A stretch of 64,000 nucleotides of DNA, taken from NCBI GenBank assembly GCA_032433595.1, contig JASWJB010000203.1, positions 16,238 through 80,237 on the forward strand, written 5' to 3'. This DNA is from Conoideocrella luteorostrata. Taxonomy: Eukaryota > Ascomycota > Sordariomycetes > Hypocreales > Clavicipitaceae. Under the pieces are notes generated by a model. That model saw nothing but the letters and a program-made list of their open reading frames with translations, searched no databases and was not told where the DNA came from. Positions 1-10,008 of the stretch are shown here, piece by piece (the stretch's first letter is position 1; each line of letters opens with the position of its first letter). Both the position numbers and the translations under genes were made by a program.

Positions 1-1296
1 AAGCTGCTCACTACTCGCGGACTGTGGGATACCAGGGGTACACTCTTTTGGAGTAAAAAAACACAAAGTTCTATTCTGTAATCTCCGCACAAAGGGTATA
101 GCAATACTAGCAGTCGAATTACAGACCTATCTGTGACTAGGAATATAAAATGTGGACAACTACGACGCTCTTAGACATTGTCAAATTCCTGCACCTACGT
201 ACACAACTTGTAACTGGCGCTTGTTTGAGTGGTTATACGGGTTGTCTGTGAGCGAGTCTTGTCTCTGGTGGTCATGTATCAGTCCTATATGCTGGATGTG
301 CATCTTTTTGCTCCTTGCTTAGACAGCACAACATACCATGAGTTCGCGCAGGGCATGAATATCTTTTGTCTATTGTAGCAGCTGTTCTACGATTAGATTG
401 CTTGTAGGAAAGTCGACCAGCTGAATAGCCCATCCCTAATTAAGCGGCATGGCACAAGGAATCTTCGCTTGGTCGATGCTGGCCTTGGTGACGGCAATAT
501 GAATTCGAATCGCGTATCGGTTGTGGCTTCTGGGCATTAACGCGGACGTTATCTTAGCCCGTAGACTAGAAGCAGGCAAGCGCCAGCTAACCACTTTATC
601 CTGCAGCGAAGTCGGAAGCCCCAGGATGCGTGACTAAGCGCTTGATGGGGCATAAGCGGGCAAAATCTTTGATTTCTTCTCTGCCGTGATGGGATTTTGT
701 GGTGTCAGTGGCGGCGGTACAGCAATGGCACGCAGCTCCTTCCGTCGTGCGTCTAAGCAGTTGCGGCTCCTCGGGCAGTAACACTCTCAGGAATATTCAG
801 GAACCAAGTGGCCCGTGAAACTCTGTCTCATCGGCATCTATTGATGGCGAGGTGGTAAGGCTGTTGAGGCGAGAATCGTTTCTGTCAGGAACTTCACTAC
901 GGTAATAGCTGAATTAGTGATGGAATTGAATAAATAGTTGGACGAGCCGTTATGTGACTGCAGGTGCGTTTTAGGTGGGCGAGGAACTCTCATAAAATCG
1001 CAGGAAATTACCGGACAGGGTTCGAATTTAGAGGTCTTGATTCTGGAGACAAATTGAAAGAGGTTCCCCGTGGATTGGGACGGCGGCGGGCACATACAAA
1101 GCGGCAATTGTATTGATGTGGTATTTGTCACCATGTGAACTTGCTCTATGGTTCTGGAACTCATGAAATTAACAAAATAAAGCGCTTTCCACAGAACATT
1201 AAGCCAATTCCGATGTCTTCAAGATCGCGTCCACGATTTACATAGGTATGGCTCGGGGCTGTACTCTAGGAGCCCACGCAGCGGCGGTAGGTTAGT
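1..1296. other. Gene-free decayed sequence
   Basis: I see no credible gene here; open frames are short and lack family features. Around 863-960, read on the minus strand, is a fragment resembling the C-terminal membrane segment of the relic at 4267-4497: the shared nucleotide stretch is about 60 bases, with substitutions. The rest looks like decayed intergenic DNA. Confidence 0.5.
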
Positions 1297-2997
1297 TTAG
1301 AGATATTTAAACCCGTTGTTCACTATGGTTCTTGGGACTCCAGAACCACTTTTGCGCTTTGCAACAGCCCGCTTTATAGAGTTCTTGGAAATGTAATTGC
1401 AAAGTGAATCAGGCTTGGACTTGCCCAGGCTAAGGAGATAGGCGCCTAAGCCGGCAACATGAGTAGTGGCCTGTGCGGTACCGGAACCTAGCGCGGAACG
1501 GTGGTCTGGAACAGTACTGGGAATTAAGAAACCAGGGGCAAGAACATTCGCACTCTGGTCCCAATTGGAAAAGGGAGCCAATTCATCTGACTTGGCGGTG
1601 GCTCCAACGACGCAAGCATAGTTCTTGGAAATTTCCGTTACGTCTTACCGGTCTCCATCGGAGGCAGCGACGACAAAGATGCCGCGCTGGATCATGTTTC
1701 GAGCGGCGTCGACCAAGGGCTGATGGTTCGAGCTATATACAGGCGTATACATAACCAAGCCTTTGGGGCATGATAATTCGCGAGTAGCCGCATCTCTGAC
1801 GATGAAGTCCATAGCTTCGATGATTTTAGATCTAGGTAATCAAGAAATTAGTTAGATACTCTTGCCACCTGCAATTTAATAAGGTCTGCTTACGTTAAGG
1901 CAGTGCCATCTGAATTAATTGCCTTAACGCCCAGGAGAAATGTCTTTTTAGCAACACCGTACGTAGTTGATCCAATAATTCCCGCAACGTGAGTGCCATA
2001 TCTTCTATCATCAGACGGTTGTTCATTAGTAAAGTTCTATATGAACTAAACGCGGCCAGAGAATTCCTATTGACTTGTTTAGACTCAGTATAATTAGAAG
2101 GGGTTGAGAAGAAGACTAACTGGGTGGGTCTTATCAAGCCCTGAGTCGAGTACATAAACGCATGTACCCTTTCCAGCTTCCTCAAAATACATGTATGAGT
2201 ATTCTTTGGCTTTCGATGAGATATCTTGGCAAGATCCCAAGGAGCATGTTTCTGCCTCTTTACATCTCTACCGTTTATTTTCAAATTAAGGTGTGCGGTT
2301 TTAGTTGAGGTTGTTTTCGTAGTTTCCGTATGTTTGCTTATCTCGCCCTCAGGGTTGTTTAGACGATAAACAACCTCCCCATTTTTTGTTTCCGGATGAA
2401 TTCACCTGAAATGATCATATTATTCGGATATGTCACCTAATCGCAAGTCAATATTTCAACTTCTTAGAGGTGTAACTAATCATATTGATATTACTCTGCT
2501 TTCCTCTTTCACTGTTTGTTTCTCTTTTCTTAAGTTGTTGGTTTCTCGACGTAGATTGGTTGAATATCAGCCACGTGGCTTAGTACGGACCCATCATATA
2601 ACTTTATATCTGGCGAGACATATGCCACCCTGTTGCGAGAGTTAACGATCCCAAACGTTTTTCTTAGCGGCAAAACCAACCAGATAGGTTCATCTTACAC
2701 CAGGGTCTGCCTCAAGCTTATTCTTCTGCTTGGGTGTCAAACTCGCGACAAACCGCGCAAAACATCAGAAAAGCTCTGGTCAGACTTTACACCAACGGAA
2801 GCAATCACACTATCCGCATTAGCCTCCATTTTATCGCGATTCATGACTGTAATATACTTGCCCTCAATCGATTCGTCATTGCGCGGCTTAAGCGCTCGAG
2901 GGTATTGCTGCTTGGAATCTACACTAACCACGAGTGGAAGCAAGCCCAAAAGTATGCTAGGCAGCATTGAGTTAAAAGAGGCCACAGAATGCGACAA
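1297..2997 (-). pseudogene. Decayed secreted proteinase K-like subtilase (S8A)
   Basis: Pieces of a secreted subtilase can be read in order on the minus strand. At 2997-2737 is a leader with a signal-peptide-like segment (LPSILLGLLPLVVS) followed by a piece resembling the I9 inhibitor propeptide (GKYITVMNRDKMEAN). Around 2270-1900 come APWDLAKISHRKP and, in another frame, the GTHVAG segment that carries the catalytic His. Around 1850-1590 is the central domain, interrupted by an in-frame TAA at 1647-1645. At 1500-1455 the usual GTSMATPHVAG motif reads GTAQATTHVAG, so the catalytic Ser is now Ala. Several frameshifts plus the stop and the lost nucleophile mean it cannot give an active enzyme. 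Living relatives are extracellular proteases, including cuticle-degrading ones of insect and nematode pathogens. It is a different branch from the intracellular S8 gene at 4986-7842. Confidence 0.85.
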
Positions 2998-3654
2998 AGA
3001 AGGCCTTTAAGATGAACAGATGTTGTCACACAAAAAATGGCGTAGCCAGAGGCCACTTTTAATGTGTAGTTATGACCCTTTAATAGGCTCATATTTTCCT
3101 GAGACAGATGTCATCTTAGAGTTAGTTTCCTGTTAAGATTGTAATTTGAAGTTTGCTTTTGTCCAAGCGTGCCTCCTATTTTAAGAATGGAAGTACTTGA
3201 AATATGTTTACAAGACGATAGACAATACAAGTCTAATGACTCAGATACATTGAATGGGATAGAATGCCGTACGACTTTGTGTCTTCTTATACTGTATGCC
3301 CCAAACCTGCCTATGGATCCGCGATTGGGACAGATGTTATTTGCCGGGGACATGTGGTCCAAAAAAAAAGTTGCGGCGGAGCCCGAACAATAACAATCTA
3401 TCAGTTAAATCTACCTGGCTGTCATGGGTATCCAAAAAAAGCAATAATACCGAAAATGGCCGGCTTGTGACCGGCGTAAAGCAGGCATTGAACAACTAGA
3501 TCGGCTTCAGGAACGAGTCTTGTCTATTCCCTGTTGGTTGGTTTTAATTTAGCTAAAAGGAGAGCTCAACGCAGATAATCTCGCTTGTTGGCTAGGCCGG
3601 GTCGGTTAGGCCGGGGCGGACGTGAAAGTGCAAACCATACCGTTATCAGTCTCA
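2998..3654. other. No gene seen
   Basis: Short overlapping frames on both strands (for example 3264-3470) are Cys-containing but match nothing I recognise and overlap one another. The sequence is probably decayed. Confidence 0.4.
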
Positions 3655-3866
3655 ACCCGATACGGAGCAATTGCAGACAAAGTCACGTGGCCACCCTAGC
3701 GCGCCTCATTTATACAGCGCGCTCGGGGGCATTTCTTCTTCCTCTTCTTTCTTAGATAACCCAGATACAGATGAATTGAATTGTTCTGCTTCTTGTTCTG
3801 CTTCTTGTTTTGTTTCATCTTCTAGTACCGATACCCTCGTCACTCGAAGCCCCTGTGCTTCCTACA
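3655..3866 (+). repeat. Degenerate solo LTR, family B
   Basis: This stretch matches the reverse complement of the LTR at 17628-17842. Shared landmarks are the CACGTGGCCACCCTAGC block near 3685, the CGCGCTCGGGGGCATT block near 3718, a purine/pyrimidine-rich tract, and the terminal TGTGCTTCCTACA ending at 3866. A CT-rich insertion lies near 3785-3830. The 5' end is unclear (a TGTTGG at 3532 may be it) and I find no matching target-site duplication, so this copy is old. Confidence 0.7.
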
Positions 3867-4266
3867 GAAACCTTTCAATGTGCTGGAGGGCACGACTTTG
3901 CCAAGACGGGAGCATGGGGATTGCGGCTGGTAGATCCGGGCACAGCCGCTAGTTAGTTACTGTTCGCTCCCCATGCAGACACAGCTTAACCCTGCACGAG
4001 TATTCCCACCACTATCTCCTTGAGGCCCGTAAGGCTCCTTTCTTGAATCCTGAGTCACGTTCCCCATTTTTGCCCTTGTTTTGATAGCAACTTCTAGTGA
4101 CCCTCGCAGTATGCTAAACTTGCTGTCTGTAATGTAGCCATCTGTAGATAATGAACTTTCTGAAACTTGTATCATCATATAAAATACGTGGCAGATAGAG
4201 TAATCCGTACCTTTATTTTTATTGGTTCTGTTGGTTAGACTGCCCGATTAATACAAAAATGGAGCC
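3867..4266. other. No gene seen
   Basis: No supported coding sequence. It lies between the family B LTR relic and the membrane-protein relic. Confidence 0.4.
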
Positions 4267-4497
4267 TTACGGGGCCTCGAGGAGATAGCTGCAGAGCGTG
4301 CGTTGGACAGCTGTTGAGACGAGAATAGCTCCTGTCAGGATGATCAGCGCCATAAATAGCTCAAATCCTCGGATAGTGAGGCAGTGCCTCGGATAACGGT
4401 GCAATGCAAGGAAGGCAGAAGACATCGATAGAATGAAGAAAGGTGCTATAAATAAGAGGCTTTTAGGGCTCTTCAGGAAGGCGAGAACAACGGTCAA
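4267..4497 (-). pseudogene. Relic of a small fungal membrane protein
   Basis: A 76-codon frame encodes two hydrophobic segments (SLLFIAPFFILSMSSAFLAL and FELFMALIILTGAILVS) joined by a short basic loop (HRYPRHCLTIRG). It looks like the C-terminal end of a larger membrane protein; no upstream exon was found. Two further fragments of the same sequence occur in the same orientation, near 863-960 and 45176-45240. They share the stretch corresponding to the second hydrophobic segment. Three copies in one window point to a dispersed, decaying gene family or a repeat. I do not recognise the family. Confidence 0.5.
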
Positions 4498-4985
4498 TCA
4501 ATTCAATCATCTTAAGCTATCACCGATCTATTCATTTGAATCCATCTATTTCTGCCGATTTACACTGATCCAAGTTGCTCTTGAATGCTCATGAAGGGAC
4601 ATAACGCAACAACAGCCCGCTAAGCCAGGCTTCCGACCCTCCTTGGCTGGCAGTGCAATTGGCACCCAAAAGGCATTCAGCCGGCCTGGGTGATTTTTTG
4701 TATTAATTTGTAATTGAATACGGGAGGCAATTCTTGTAGGTATATGCAACAAGAAAAAAGAGAACTTGAGAGCTTAAGATGGGTCAAATTCGTCATCAGC
4801 TTCATTAACGTAAGCTTACATCGAATAATTCTTGACATCATTCCCAGTGATAATTTCCTGGTGACGCTTTCTACCCAGCCTCCTCAATTTCTCTCCCGAC
4901 CTCTCTATTATCCAACAAAAATTCTGCAACCCTGACACGATACCTAGGTTTTAGGTTGGGTAACTGCCAGAACAAGCTGTATTCC
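4498..4985. other. Downstream flank of the S8 gene; no gene seen
   Basis: No supported coding sequence. It presumably contains the 3' untranslated region of the minus-strand gene that ends at 4986. Confidence 0.4.
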
Positions 4986-7842
4986 TCAATTAGGATAAAT
5001 TGCAGTGATCCGTTCCGAGATCCTGTTCGCTATCGATGGTAAGGTCAATTTTTCCTGGCCGTCTAATCCACTTAACAACTTCCATGGCTCGATTAGGTTG
5101 TACACTCCAGATTCTTGCTTCTCAGTCATACACTCAAACAAGATATTTTCCATGACGCGTTTATTCTTCAGCTTCCTCGCCCGAGTCACAGCTCCTTTCC
5201 CGCTCTGTCTAGCAAACTGCAAGACAAGAGCGGCAACCCCCGCGGCGATGGGGGTCGAACAAGATGTTCCCGTTTGCCTTAGGACGGCCTCCCTATCCGC
5301 TAACCCAGTTGGCCACGCACCTTGGACGTTTTCTCCGATGGTGCTAAAATTGTACTTCCCTTGTTTACCAAGCTTGCAGAATCTGGATTGGATAGTCCGA
5401 GTCTTGTTAGAGTATATACAGAAGACTTCTGGGAGACAGGCAGGGAAGCCAAGTTTTTCATCAGTCTTGTTGGATGCTGCCGCAAAGAGAAGCACCTTGT
5501 TGTGATAATTGTCGATGGCCTCCTCGATTTCCTCATTTCTATACGGAAAGGCAAATGGCATGACGATGATGTCGACCTTCCACTTGTCCACGGCGTATTT
5601 GATTGCCTATGTCCCCGTGATTAGCCATAAATGATATGAGTGAGTGGCTGGGGGACCACAAGTCATACGTCTGCAATTAATTTTCCCGTATTATCCTCTT
5701 CTCGTCTTGCTTTCCAGACTCTCCCACAAAATATCTCAGCCTGCGGTGCCGTCTTCGCCAGCAAATAGGCTGTGTGAGTGCCGTGCCCGACTTCATCGCA
5801 CATATCGCCAGTATTTTTGACGAAATCCCTGCAGTTTTTACTTGGGACCCTTTCGCTGAGTAGTGGGTGTTGAAGATCGATGCCGGTATCAAGGATGGCG
5901 ATTTTCACTTCTCCGCATTTTAAACTCCGCATAAGCGTATGGGTCTCCTGCTTAAGCTGTGTAAACCATTTATCTGATTCGGTGTTCCTGGAAAAGGTCA
6001 GTAAAAAGACCAAATTGCGTGTTTTCTCTGCGTCTCACATTAGTGGGCTTTGCTCGAGAGTCTTAACGGTGGACTCGTCGAAAATGACATCAGCTAGCGG
6101 TGTGACACCAGAGAGCTCTTGTTCCAAGTCCTTGAACGTGGCCTGTGGGCCTAGCATGGCAAGGAGGTTCTGCTCCAGTGGACTCACAACCTTCTGATAT
6201 ATGTCCCACATCCCAAGGTGGGGTGCCTGTGGCTCATAGTTGGCATATGTTCCGACAGCTAGACAGGCTCTCATTGACACAACGAAGTTCTGTTTTGCCC
6301 ACTCATCTTGGTCCAATTTCTCCACTCTGCTCAGCATCTTCGATGCTTTTAGAAGGTCTGAATGTAGATTTTGAGTAAAATCCGGTGGGACCTGATATTC
6401 CTGTAGTTCTAGCTCGATGAGAAATCTTGCAAGTGTAACCATGTCTGGCATTGGGTGATAGTTTTGGTGAAGCTTTGCAGGTCGCCTACTGCTTTGTACT
6501 GCCATCCAGTAAGCGGCGAGGTAAGGGCGCCTGAAGTTGAATAATGCAGGGCCGCCGTTCCCGTCCAATTGGTAGAAGGAAATATCAGCACTATCCCAAT
6601 ACTGCTTTAGCCAAGGACCATCAAGCAGTTGCATGAAGGAGTACATCAAAATCACAGCTAGGATCCTTCTTTCTCTTGGACGAAGAATAACACGGTCTTG
6701 AAGGATCTTTTGCAGCGACACACGTTTTCCAGGTTCATCGGACGCGACATCAACCGAAAAGAATTCAGCGGCGAAGCCTGCAGGGGTGATTGGGGCTGCA
6801 ACAATCTGCAGCTTGAAACCTCGTATACCATCAAAAAGAGCCTGGCATGGATGATCCAGCTTTATTGCAGCCAACGGTGTAGGACTACTAAAATAAATAA
6901 GCCACTAGTAGTTTCCTGAAGCATCCATGCTTACCTCTGGGTTTGAATCATGATACTGCAGTGTAGAGGAGCTGATTCATGTTGCAAAATCATGTCATAC
7001 TCCCCTTTGGCAAGTTTTGGGTGTGTCCAACCTGACTGAAGACATAGCATGATGTTCATGCAACTACCGAGTTTATTTTCATGATCAGCTCCGCATGGAC
7101 AAGGCCAGTATTCGCGTAATAAGCTATGGAGATCCTCATAACCACCGCATCGCGACAAGTAAAATCGGAAATCCTTTTCCGAGCCCCACCTGTCCCGTTT
7201 CTGCGAGTATTCAGCAGCAGTCGGGGCGATCTCGCTCTGCGGGTTCTCCCGACAGAGGAGACTGTTAAAGCGGTAGACTAGCGAAGATAACAGCTTAATG
7301 CCATCTACGGACATGTTTTTGATGAGTGGACGCTGAATGTCGATTGTTTGTTTGTCTTTTGGGATTTTCCGAACTAATGTTCGGAAAGTTTCCAAGTTCG
7401 CAATCTTCGACTCGCGACCCTTGTGATGTAGTTAGTGCGCCGGGGCTTTGAAAGGTTAGGCTTGTTGGGCAACTTGAAACTCCGCTGTGCTTACATTCGG
7501 GCTAGGACTATGAACATAATGGGGCGCAATTTCTCGCTCAAGGATATCTCGTATGCGACTAGCATGAATCGTGCTGTTGAATCCTATAGCCACCTCATGT
7601 GCTAGAGTGTATAGTTCCTGACTGATTGGACCTTGTTGGTGGTCCATATAACCGTTTAAATTGAAGTCTAATTGCCAAAGTCGATAATTCAAGTGCTTTC
7701 GGTCTAATGTTTCTAGACTTCCATTCTGGAAACGACGGATGAGATGTTCGCGAAGTGTGCCGATAATGTCTTGAAGCAGCTCTAGGAGCTCACAGGGCTC
7801 TTTAGGCAGGTCCACCAAAAGCTTGGCCTTTGGCTCGTCCAT
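4986..7842 (-). CDS. Intracellular subtilisin (S8) protease with DUF7580-like N-terminal region, HET-Q2-like
   Basis: Five exons: complement(join(4986..5606, 5669..5987, 6039..6884, 6935..7419, 7495..7842)), all phases consistent, 872 aa. I chose the ATG at 7842 (MDEPKAKLL); an in-frame ATG at 7932 would add 30 aa. Residues 1 to about 560 are helical with features of the fungal DUF7580 region (a W-C-x-C...H cluster near 7100, RERRILAVILMYSF near 6680). Residues about 585-810 form an S8 domain with all key residues: Asp593 (ILDTGID), His628 (GHGTHT), oxyanion Asn712 (AAASN) and Ser781 (GTSCSTP). There is no signal peptide, so it should be cytosolic. Known biology: in Podospora, the S8 protein HET-Q2 cleaves the gasdermin-like HET-Q1 encoded next door and triggers cell death. 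The head-to-head partner at 8135 suggests the same job here; the N-terminal region would be sensor or regulator (inference). Confidence 0.85.
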
Positions 7843-8134
7843 ATTGCGCGATGCTCGCGATATGGGCAAAAATCTGAGCAGCAAAAGCGGAGCAAAAGTC
7901 TGCGCTGTATCATTAATGTTGATTAGGACCATGACCAAGTCTCCCCGCTTCGCCGCTCATGTGAACCGTTTGCTTATCTAACCAATCAAGGAGGAGATAG
8001 CGCTGACACAATACGCAGTTCTACCCGCCTCGTAAGAAAACCCCGCTCCTCTCAGCCTGATTCGAAATGTTCAGAATGCCAACTCAAAATAACGCACTCT
8101 CGGCACTCTCGGCACTCTCGCCCTGTCGCCCATT
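7843..8134. promoter_or_regulatory. Shared divergent promoter of the protease / gasdermin-like pair
   Basis: About 290 bp (202 bp if the upstream ATG of the protease gene is used) separates the two head-to-head start codons. It contains three exact tandem copies of the 9-mer GCACTCTCG at 8094-8120, directly before the partner gene, on a pyrimidine-rich strand. A compact shared promoter would allow co-expression of protease and substrate. Binding factors are unknown. Confidence 0.6.
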
Positions 8135-8959
8135 ATGAGTCGGACCTACGATGGATGGATCTTCACGAAGACGCGTAAATTTGCGTCCGATGGGCGCCTC
8201 CAAATCGGCCAGGTCCTAGGCAAGCCGTTCCAGCCCGAGTCGGCACTGATGCCGCGTGGGCCACTTCCAGTGCCCAAGGATGTGATCATGGATGAGACGG
8301 AAGATAAAAATGTTTCTATTTCCTCCGAGAGCGAACTCAAAGTCTTGTTCCGTATGTGGGCAGAGCTTAATCCTGTCCCCGTCACTGGGGAGGCTAATAT
8401 CCACGTCGACCATTCAGACTCGGCCTCATGGCACTTCGACTCATTGAGGAGCCAACAAATCACGCCACCACTTACTTATGTCCAAGACTCAATGGAACAT
8501 GATGAAGTGCCCCACCACTTGAAAAAATGGCGCTGGGATAGACGAGTATTCATTGTGACTGGTGTCACAGTTGCCGAAGGGGCAACAACAGCCAAAAAGA
8601 ATGCACGAGCCGCCGGGTTCAAGACTTTGGCTTCTGGTGACTCATCGGGAACTGGTTCTACTGGACTGGGAATGGCTAGCGAGTTTGAAACCAACAAAGC
8701 TAATGAAGAGACAACTGGCGAATCAAGCAATTTCGTATTTGCATATAGTGTCAACGAGGTCTACTATCGTAATATGGCCCATGCTCCATTCCGTAAAGGC
8801 GAAGTCCAAAGCGTGGGGGACGACAACGGAACGGAGTCTCGGGATGAAGCACCTGTTACAATGATCGAAACTGTTGTTGTCGATGACATAGATGAAGAAC
8901 CTTATCAGGGCGGCGATGAGGACGTCGACAAGGAAGAGGCTTGTGATGTTAAAGTTTGA
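8135..8959 (+). CDS. Putative fungal gasdermin-like pore-forming protein (HET-Q1-like)
   Basis: Intronless, 274 aa, ATG at 8135. No signal peptide or obvious transmembrane helix. Residues about 1-220 show the order of elements expected of a gasdermin N-terminal fold: an early strand pair (GWIFTKTRKF, LQIGQVLGKP), a long charged middle part, a strand RRVFIVTGVTVAEGA, a Gly/Ser/Thr-rich segment (SGTGSTGLGMASEF), then NFVFAYSVNEVYY. The last 50 residues are very acidic and would fit a small removable inhibitory tail, as in fungal gasdermins, which are about 250-280 aa and are activated by cleavage near the C-terminus. Context is strong support: it is head to head with an S8 protease gene, the arrangement known for het-Q1/het-Q2. 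The family call rests on my reading of the pattern and on context, not on a search. Alternative: another protease-activated effector of unknown fold. Confidence 0.68.
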   Translation: MSRTYDGWIFTKTRKFASDGRLQIGQVLGKPFQPESALMPRGPLPVPKDVIMDETEDKNVSISSESELKVLFRMWAELNPVPVTGEANIHVDHSDSASWHFDSLRSQQITPPLTYVQDSMEHDEVPHHLKKWRWDRRVFIVTGVTVAEGATTAKKNARAAGFKTLASGDSSGTGSTGLGMASEFETNKANEETTGESSNFVFAYSVNEVYYRNMAHAPFRKGEVQSVGDDNGTESRDEAPVTMIETVVVDDIDEEPYQGGDEDVDKEEACDVKV

Positions 8960-8994
8960 GGTGTTAATGGGAGTTAGACGGTTACAACACAGAC

Positions 8995-9198
8995 TGTGGG
9001 TTGCACAGAGTGTTGTGCAATGCGGTATCGATACCACTTGCGGTCAAAATGCAATATATTTAATAATCTCTGTATATCTAAGAAGAGGAAAAAAGTCAAG
9101 GTGGAAGGCTCGATATCGCCGTATAAATATCGTGGCCGAAAAGTGACCACGTGACCTGCTCAGTGCTCCCTGTTGTGCTTGACGGCAGGATTCCAACA
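8995..9198 (-). repeat. Solo LTR, family A, copy 1
   Basis: A 204-bp element bounded by TG...CA (TGTGGGTTGCACAG to GATTCCAACA). The conventional 5' end TGTTGG lies at the right, so it is on the minus strand. Flanks are CAGAC and CAAAC, a 5-bp target-site duplication with one mismatch. It sits 36 bp after the stop codon of the gasdermin-like gene and could supply its 3' end. It contains a GTGACCACGTGAC block shared with family B. Confidence 0.85.
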
Positions 9199-10008
9199 CA
9201 AACAGTCCTATGGCTGAGATCGTGGCACACTGTGGCAGCCACTATTGGGAAGGATAAGCAACTTACAAGAGACTATTGAGCTCGAAAAGAAGATTATGAT
9301 AGCACAAAGAGGACCCATAGTCTATAGTAAAATAAGCAATATTGGGGCTCTTTGGTTTAAGGCGTCACAGCGACAGAGACTGACTCCAATTATGATCATC
9401 TAGGCCCAAAGGGCCCCTCACCACTAGTAATAGTAAAGGGCCACAGCTAGACCCTTTCCATATATGAAGAAAGACTCCTCTGCCTTTGCAAGCGACCCAA
9501 ATTGTGACAAGAGATTAGCTAAGGATGAAAGCATTATAATTTCTCATTGGCCAGAGTAGGTCTCGTCACTCGGTCGCGCTCAAATATTCTACCAATTTAC
9601 AGTGACACATGAAAGAAAGCTTAGTAGCGACATTCACGACCGGCGAACCGACCGCTCTGCGAGTGGTGTTTTAGCAATATTCTCAAGGTGACCTAGTCTG
9701 ATCCGAAGCACTTCCAATAGCCCAGTAGCATTTGAAGTTTGGTGGTACTATTTCCTACTATCCAGGGTAAAGTGAGACCCGCGCTCAAGCATTTCCAGTC
9801 AGGCCGCCACACACAGCGTTGGAGAGGCCCACCAACCATAGGACAGACAGCCTGCGTGCCTCCGCCACTCGCAATGAAGATAGCCCCGACTCCGATGTAC
9901 ATTACCTATACCCCGCCCAGCATCCAGTGCTCGCCGCGGCTAAATCACTCACCTGAGTCGTTTTACGCCGGTATAGAGAGGAAGAAGCGTACGAAGCCCA
10001 AATGAACC
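9199..10008. other. Upstream region of the NLR gene; no gene seen
   Basis: No supported coding sequence. It is presumably the promoter and 5' untranslated region of the NLR gene at 10009. Confidence 0.4.

Noticed and set aside
838..1164. 108-codon minus-strand frame
   Set aside because: Only its last 25 codons match the relic family; the rest is not protein-like.
3532..3866. Longer LTR starting at TGTTGG 3532
   Set aside because: Length (335 bp) exceeds the related copy (215 bp) and flanks TTCCC/GAAAC do not form a duplication; only 3655-3866 is supported.
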